Of a stretch of 9,079 bases of DNA, positions 7,033-9,079 are shown in pieces (the stretch's first letter is position 1; each line of letters opens with the position of its first letter). Source of the stretch: an uncultured Bacteroidales bacterium (GTDB lineage Bacteria; Bacteroidota; Bacteroidia; Bacteroidales; Marinilabiliaceae). Under the pieces are notes generated by a model that was given only the letters and a program-made list of their open reading frames with translations, did no database searches and was not told where the DNA came from. Location: NCBI GenBank assembly GCA_934699135.1, contig CAKUVM010000057.1, forward strand, positions 1 to 9,079, read 5' to 3'. The translations under genes and the position numbers were made by a program.

Positions 7033-8310
7033 ATGATTAGATTTATAGATTTGTTCGCTGGAATAGGAGGAATCCGTAAAGGATTGGAGCAAGCCATAAT
7101 AAGCAGAGGAGACACCCCAGTATGCGTTTTCACGTCTGAGATAAAGCCTTACGCAATATCCGTACTGAGGCAAAATCATCCCAATGAAGAAATTTATGGG
7201 GATATCACAAAAGTAGACGAGAAAGCCATTCCTGACTTCGATATACTGTGCGCCGGCTTCCCGTGTCAAGCATTTTCCGCCGCCGGCAAACGAGAGGGAT
7301 TCGCAGACACTAGGGGGACCCTGTTTTTTGATGTTGAACGAATTCTTAAAGAAAAGAAACCCAAGGGCTTCATCCTTGAAAATGTAGAGGGTCTGGTAAA
7401 CCATAATAATGGGAATACACTAAAAACTATTTTAGGACATCTAGAGGCGCTGGGTTATAAAGTCAGTTACAGACTCCTGAACTCTAAATATTTTGGTGTG
7501 CCGCAAGAAAGAAAGCGCATCTATATAGTAGGGACTTTCACTGCGGCTCCAAACTTAGATGGGTTTCCCGTAAGGAAGAGTGTCCTTGGTGATATCTTAG
7601 AAAAGGGCAAGCCTACATTGGACTCAAAATTCACCAGGCTGCTTCTCTCAAAATTTCAGATATCCGAATTATACGGCAGGTCAATAAAAGACAAGAGAGG
7701 TGGGGCTAACAACATTCATAGCTGGGATTTGGGCGTCAAGGGCGAAGTAACAGAGAACGGGAAGAAACTACTTAACCTCATCCTTACCGAACGGAGAAAA
7801 AAGAAATGGGCTGAAGAATATAAAATAGACTGGATGGACGGCATGCCCCTTACTAGAGACATGATAGCGACTTTCTATTCCGGCCAAGATTTAGAAGGCT
7901 TGCTAGACGATTTAGTCTCCAAGGGCTATCTGGTTAAAGAACACCCGAAGAAGAAAGTCGTGGTGGCAAATGAGGCTGGCGTAGCATCCTCTCACAGGGA
8001 ACAAGACAAGACACTGCCTGTGGGTTATAATATTGTGGCAGGTAAACTTAGCTTCGAGATAAACAAAATTCTAGACCCTGCTCAAATGGCACCTACATTG
8101 GTGGCTATGGACATGGACAAGCTAGCCGTGCCAGACGGGGACGGGGTCCGAAGACTGACTTTAAGAGAGGGGCTGAGGATGTTTGGCTACCCAGAAGACT
8201 ACCGGTTTGACATTAAAGACAGGAAAGGCTTCGATCTGCTCGGCAACACCGTGGTCGTTCCTGTGATTGAAGCCGTTTGCAACCGTCTTTTAACGACAAT
8301 ATATGGATAA
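7033..8310 (+). CDS. DNA (cytosine-5-)-methyltransferase of a type II R-M system
   Basis: The 425-residue protein transfers a methyl group from S-adenosylmethionine to C5 of cytosine in its target site, protecting host DNA from the paired endonuclease. The C5-methyltransferase motifs are in normal order: I, DLFAGIGG (6-13), for the cofactor; IV, GFPCQ with catalytic C78; VI, ENVEG (116-120); VIII, QERKRIYIVG (158-167); a variable target-recognition region of about 200-350; IX, RRLTLREG with following GYPEDY (373-390); and X, LLGNTVVVP (402-410). No key residue is missing and the length is normal for the family. The recognition region includes HSWDLG and DWMDGMPLT segments, consistent from memory with partners of NgoBV/NlaIV enzymes, but specificity cannot be proved here. 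It is the first gene of the cassette, and its last 8 bases overlap the endonuclease gene. Confidence 0.95.
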   Translation: MIRFIDLFAGIGGIRKGLEQAIISRGDTPVCVFTSEIKPYAISVLRQNHPNEEIYGDITKVDEKAIPDFDILCAGFPCQAFSAAGKREGFADTRGTLFFDVERILKEKKPKGFILENVEGLVNHNNGNTLKTILGHLEALGYKVSYRLLNSKYFGVPQERKRIYIVGTFTAAPNLDGFPVRKSVLGDILEKGKPTLDSKFTRLLLSKFQISELYGRSIKDKRGGANNIHSWDLGVKGEVTENGKKLLNLILTERRKKKWAEEYKIDWMDGMPLTRDMIATFYSGQDLEGLLDDLVSKGYLVKEHPKKKVVVANEAGVASSHREQDKTLPVGYNIVAGKLSFEINKILDPAQMAPTLVAMDMDKLAVPDGDGVRRLTLREGLRMFGYPEDYRFDIKDRKGFDLLGNTVVVPVIEAVCNRLLTTIYG

Positions 8311-9031
8311 GGCGCGGTATGTCTATGATAAACTGATGGAGGACTTCGGCTTTAAAGACTCCACCGGTGAGATTATTTTCACACTGAAAGGCATTTCCAT
8401 AGTGGTAAGCCAAAACAATGTGGTTGGCAACATCCTAGAGGAATGGCTCGACAGGTGGATGACTGAAAACAACATACACCACAAGCATAATGAAGGCCAA
8501 TCTAGCCCCGACTTTTGGCTAAACCCAGAAGACGCAAACGCCGACTGGCTAGAAATAAAGTCCTTCACAGGAAGCCCAAACTTTGACATTGCCGCCTATA
8601 ACAGTTTCATCAACCTTATAATACAGAAACCATACAAACTGCAATCGTCTTACTTGCTCATAAAGTACAAGATGGAAGAGGGCAAAGTCGTTATAGAAAA
8701 CTGCTGGCTGAAGAAAATATGGGAAATCAGCAGCCCCTCCGAGAAGTGGAGTGTCAAAGTGCAAGACAAGAAAGGAATAATCTTTAACCTCAGACCCTCA
8801 GTTTGGTATTCAGAAAAGACTGACTATCCGACATTTGAATGTTTAGAGGACTTCCTGTCCGCCTTGGAGGAAGTGATATACACCTACCCAGACACCCATA
8901 CAAAGGGTGCGACATGGAAGAAAGAACTGATCAGGAGTTACAAAGATTTCTTCGGCGTTGAATTAAACATCCCTAAATGGATGGATATCGCTGATAAGTA
9001 TAAGAAGAAAGGGAATGATGTCAGCGAATAA
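8303..9031 (+). CDS. Type II restriction endonuclease, NgoBV/NlaIV-like (probable GGNNCC)
   Basis: The 242-residue protein should cut unmethylated target sites in incoming DNA. Its ATG lies inside the end of the methyltransferase gene (ATGGATAA, 8303-8310), so the two are probably translationally coupled, with methyltransferase made first. A PD-(D/E)xK nuclease core is visible: P69-D70 in SSPDFWL, then E84-x-K86 in DWLEIKSF, with the usual separation. Other segments, VVGNILEEWLDRW (40-52), PNFDIAAYNSF (92-102), WLKKIWEI (135-142) and NLRPSVWYS (162-170), match my memory of the NgoBV family (PF09564), whose members cut GGNNCC and are about this length. That assignment rests on recall, not a search. 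Position after a C5-methyltransferase independently supports an endonuclease. The frame is intact. No controller protein or Vsr repair gene is seen in the window. Confidence 0.85.
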   Translation: MDKARYVYDKLMEDFGFKDSTGEIIFTLKGISIVVSQNNVVGNILEEWLDRWMTENNIHHKHNEGQSSPDFWLNPEDANADWLEIKSFTGSPNFDIAAYNSFINLIIQKPYKLQSSYLLIKYKMEEGKVVIENCWLKKIWEISSPSEKWSVKVQDKKGIIFNLRPSVWYSEKTDYPTFECLEDFLSALEEVIYTYPDTHTKGATWKKELIRSYKDFFGVELNIPKWMDIADKYKKKGNDVSE

Positions 9032-9056
9032 CCGGACTTACTTATCACAAAAGCGG

Positions 9057-9076
9057 CGGCATGTCATGACATGCCG
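9057..9076. terminator. Perfect 20-base palindrome after the R-M cassette, possible terminator
   Basis: CGGCATGTCATGACATGCCG is a perfect inverted repeat with two 10-base arms and no loop, starting 26 bases after the endonuclease stop codon. Its place suggests the stem of a transcription terminator, possibly shared with a converging gene. The window ends three bases later, so a T-run cannot be checked. A dimeric-protein binding site is the alternative. Confidence 0.4.
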
Positions 9077-9079
9077 GCC

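Noticed and set aside
7033..9031. Avoidance of GGNNCC in the R-M genes
   Set aside because: By eye the cassette still contains a handful of such sites (for example GGGACC near 7315 and GGCACC near 8087), so no clear depletion can be claimed.
1..9079. CRISPR array, insertion sequence or prophage genes
   Set aside because: No regularly spaced DNA repeat array, transposase, integrase or phage structural gene was found. The repeats in the GLUG gene are protein-level only.

Overview
The window looks like a chromosomal segment of a Bacteroidota bacterium, probably of the Bacteroidales (a Prevotella-like genome is a guess). Three things point there: a one-piece hybrid two-component regulator (sensor kinase, receiver and AraC-type DNA-binding domain in one chain), a large secreted GLUG-repeat protein, and two copies of the octamer TATCTTTG at promoter distance from genes, which fits the Bacteroidota -7 consensus TAnnTTTG. 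No Shine-Dalgarno sequences are evident.

Layout. (a) Bases 1-3425, minus strand: the first 1141 codons of a secreted protein made of three tandem modules of about 365 residues, each with GLUG-type motifs. The gene runs off the left edge, so its C-terminus is not seen. (b) 3426-4010: a 585-base region with no convincing gene. It holds the promoter of the GLUG gene, three evenly spaced TTGCGC repeats upstream of it, short AACGTACA repeats and the kinase terminator. (c) 4011-6863, minus strand: a 950-residue TPR hybrid histidine kinase/response regulator with all catalytic motifs intact. (d) 6864-7032: a divergent intergenic region with a good promoter for the rightward genes. (e) 7033-9031, plus strand: a complete type II restriction-modification cassette, a C5-cytosine methyltransferase followed by a restriction enzyme with an 8-base gene overlap. 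The endonuclease resembles the NgoBV/NlaIV family (GGNNCC). (f) A perfect 20-base palindrome lies at the right edge.

How the parts may work together. The kinase lies directly upstream of the GLUG gene on the same strand but is separated from it by its own terminator and a 585-base gap. The simplest reading is a regulator acting on the promoter of a neighbouring surface-protein gene, with the TTGCGC repeats as candidate binding sites. The R-M cassette is transcribed away from this pair. It is visibly richer in A+T and in AGA/AGG codons than the G+C-rich kinase, which suggests separate acquisition. I see no clearly undescribed system; the most useful leads are the regulator-target pairing, its candidate operator, and the modular structure of the GLUG protein.
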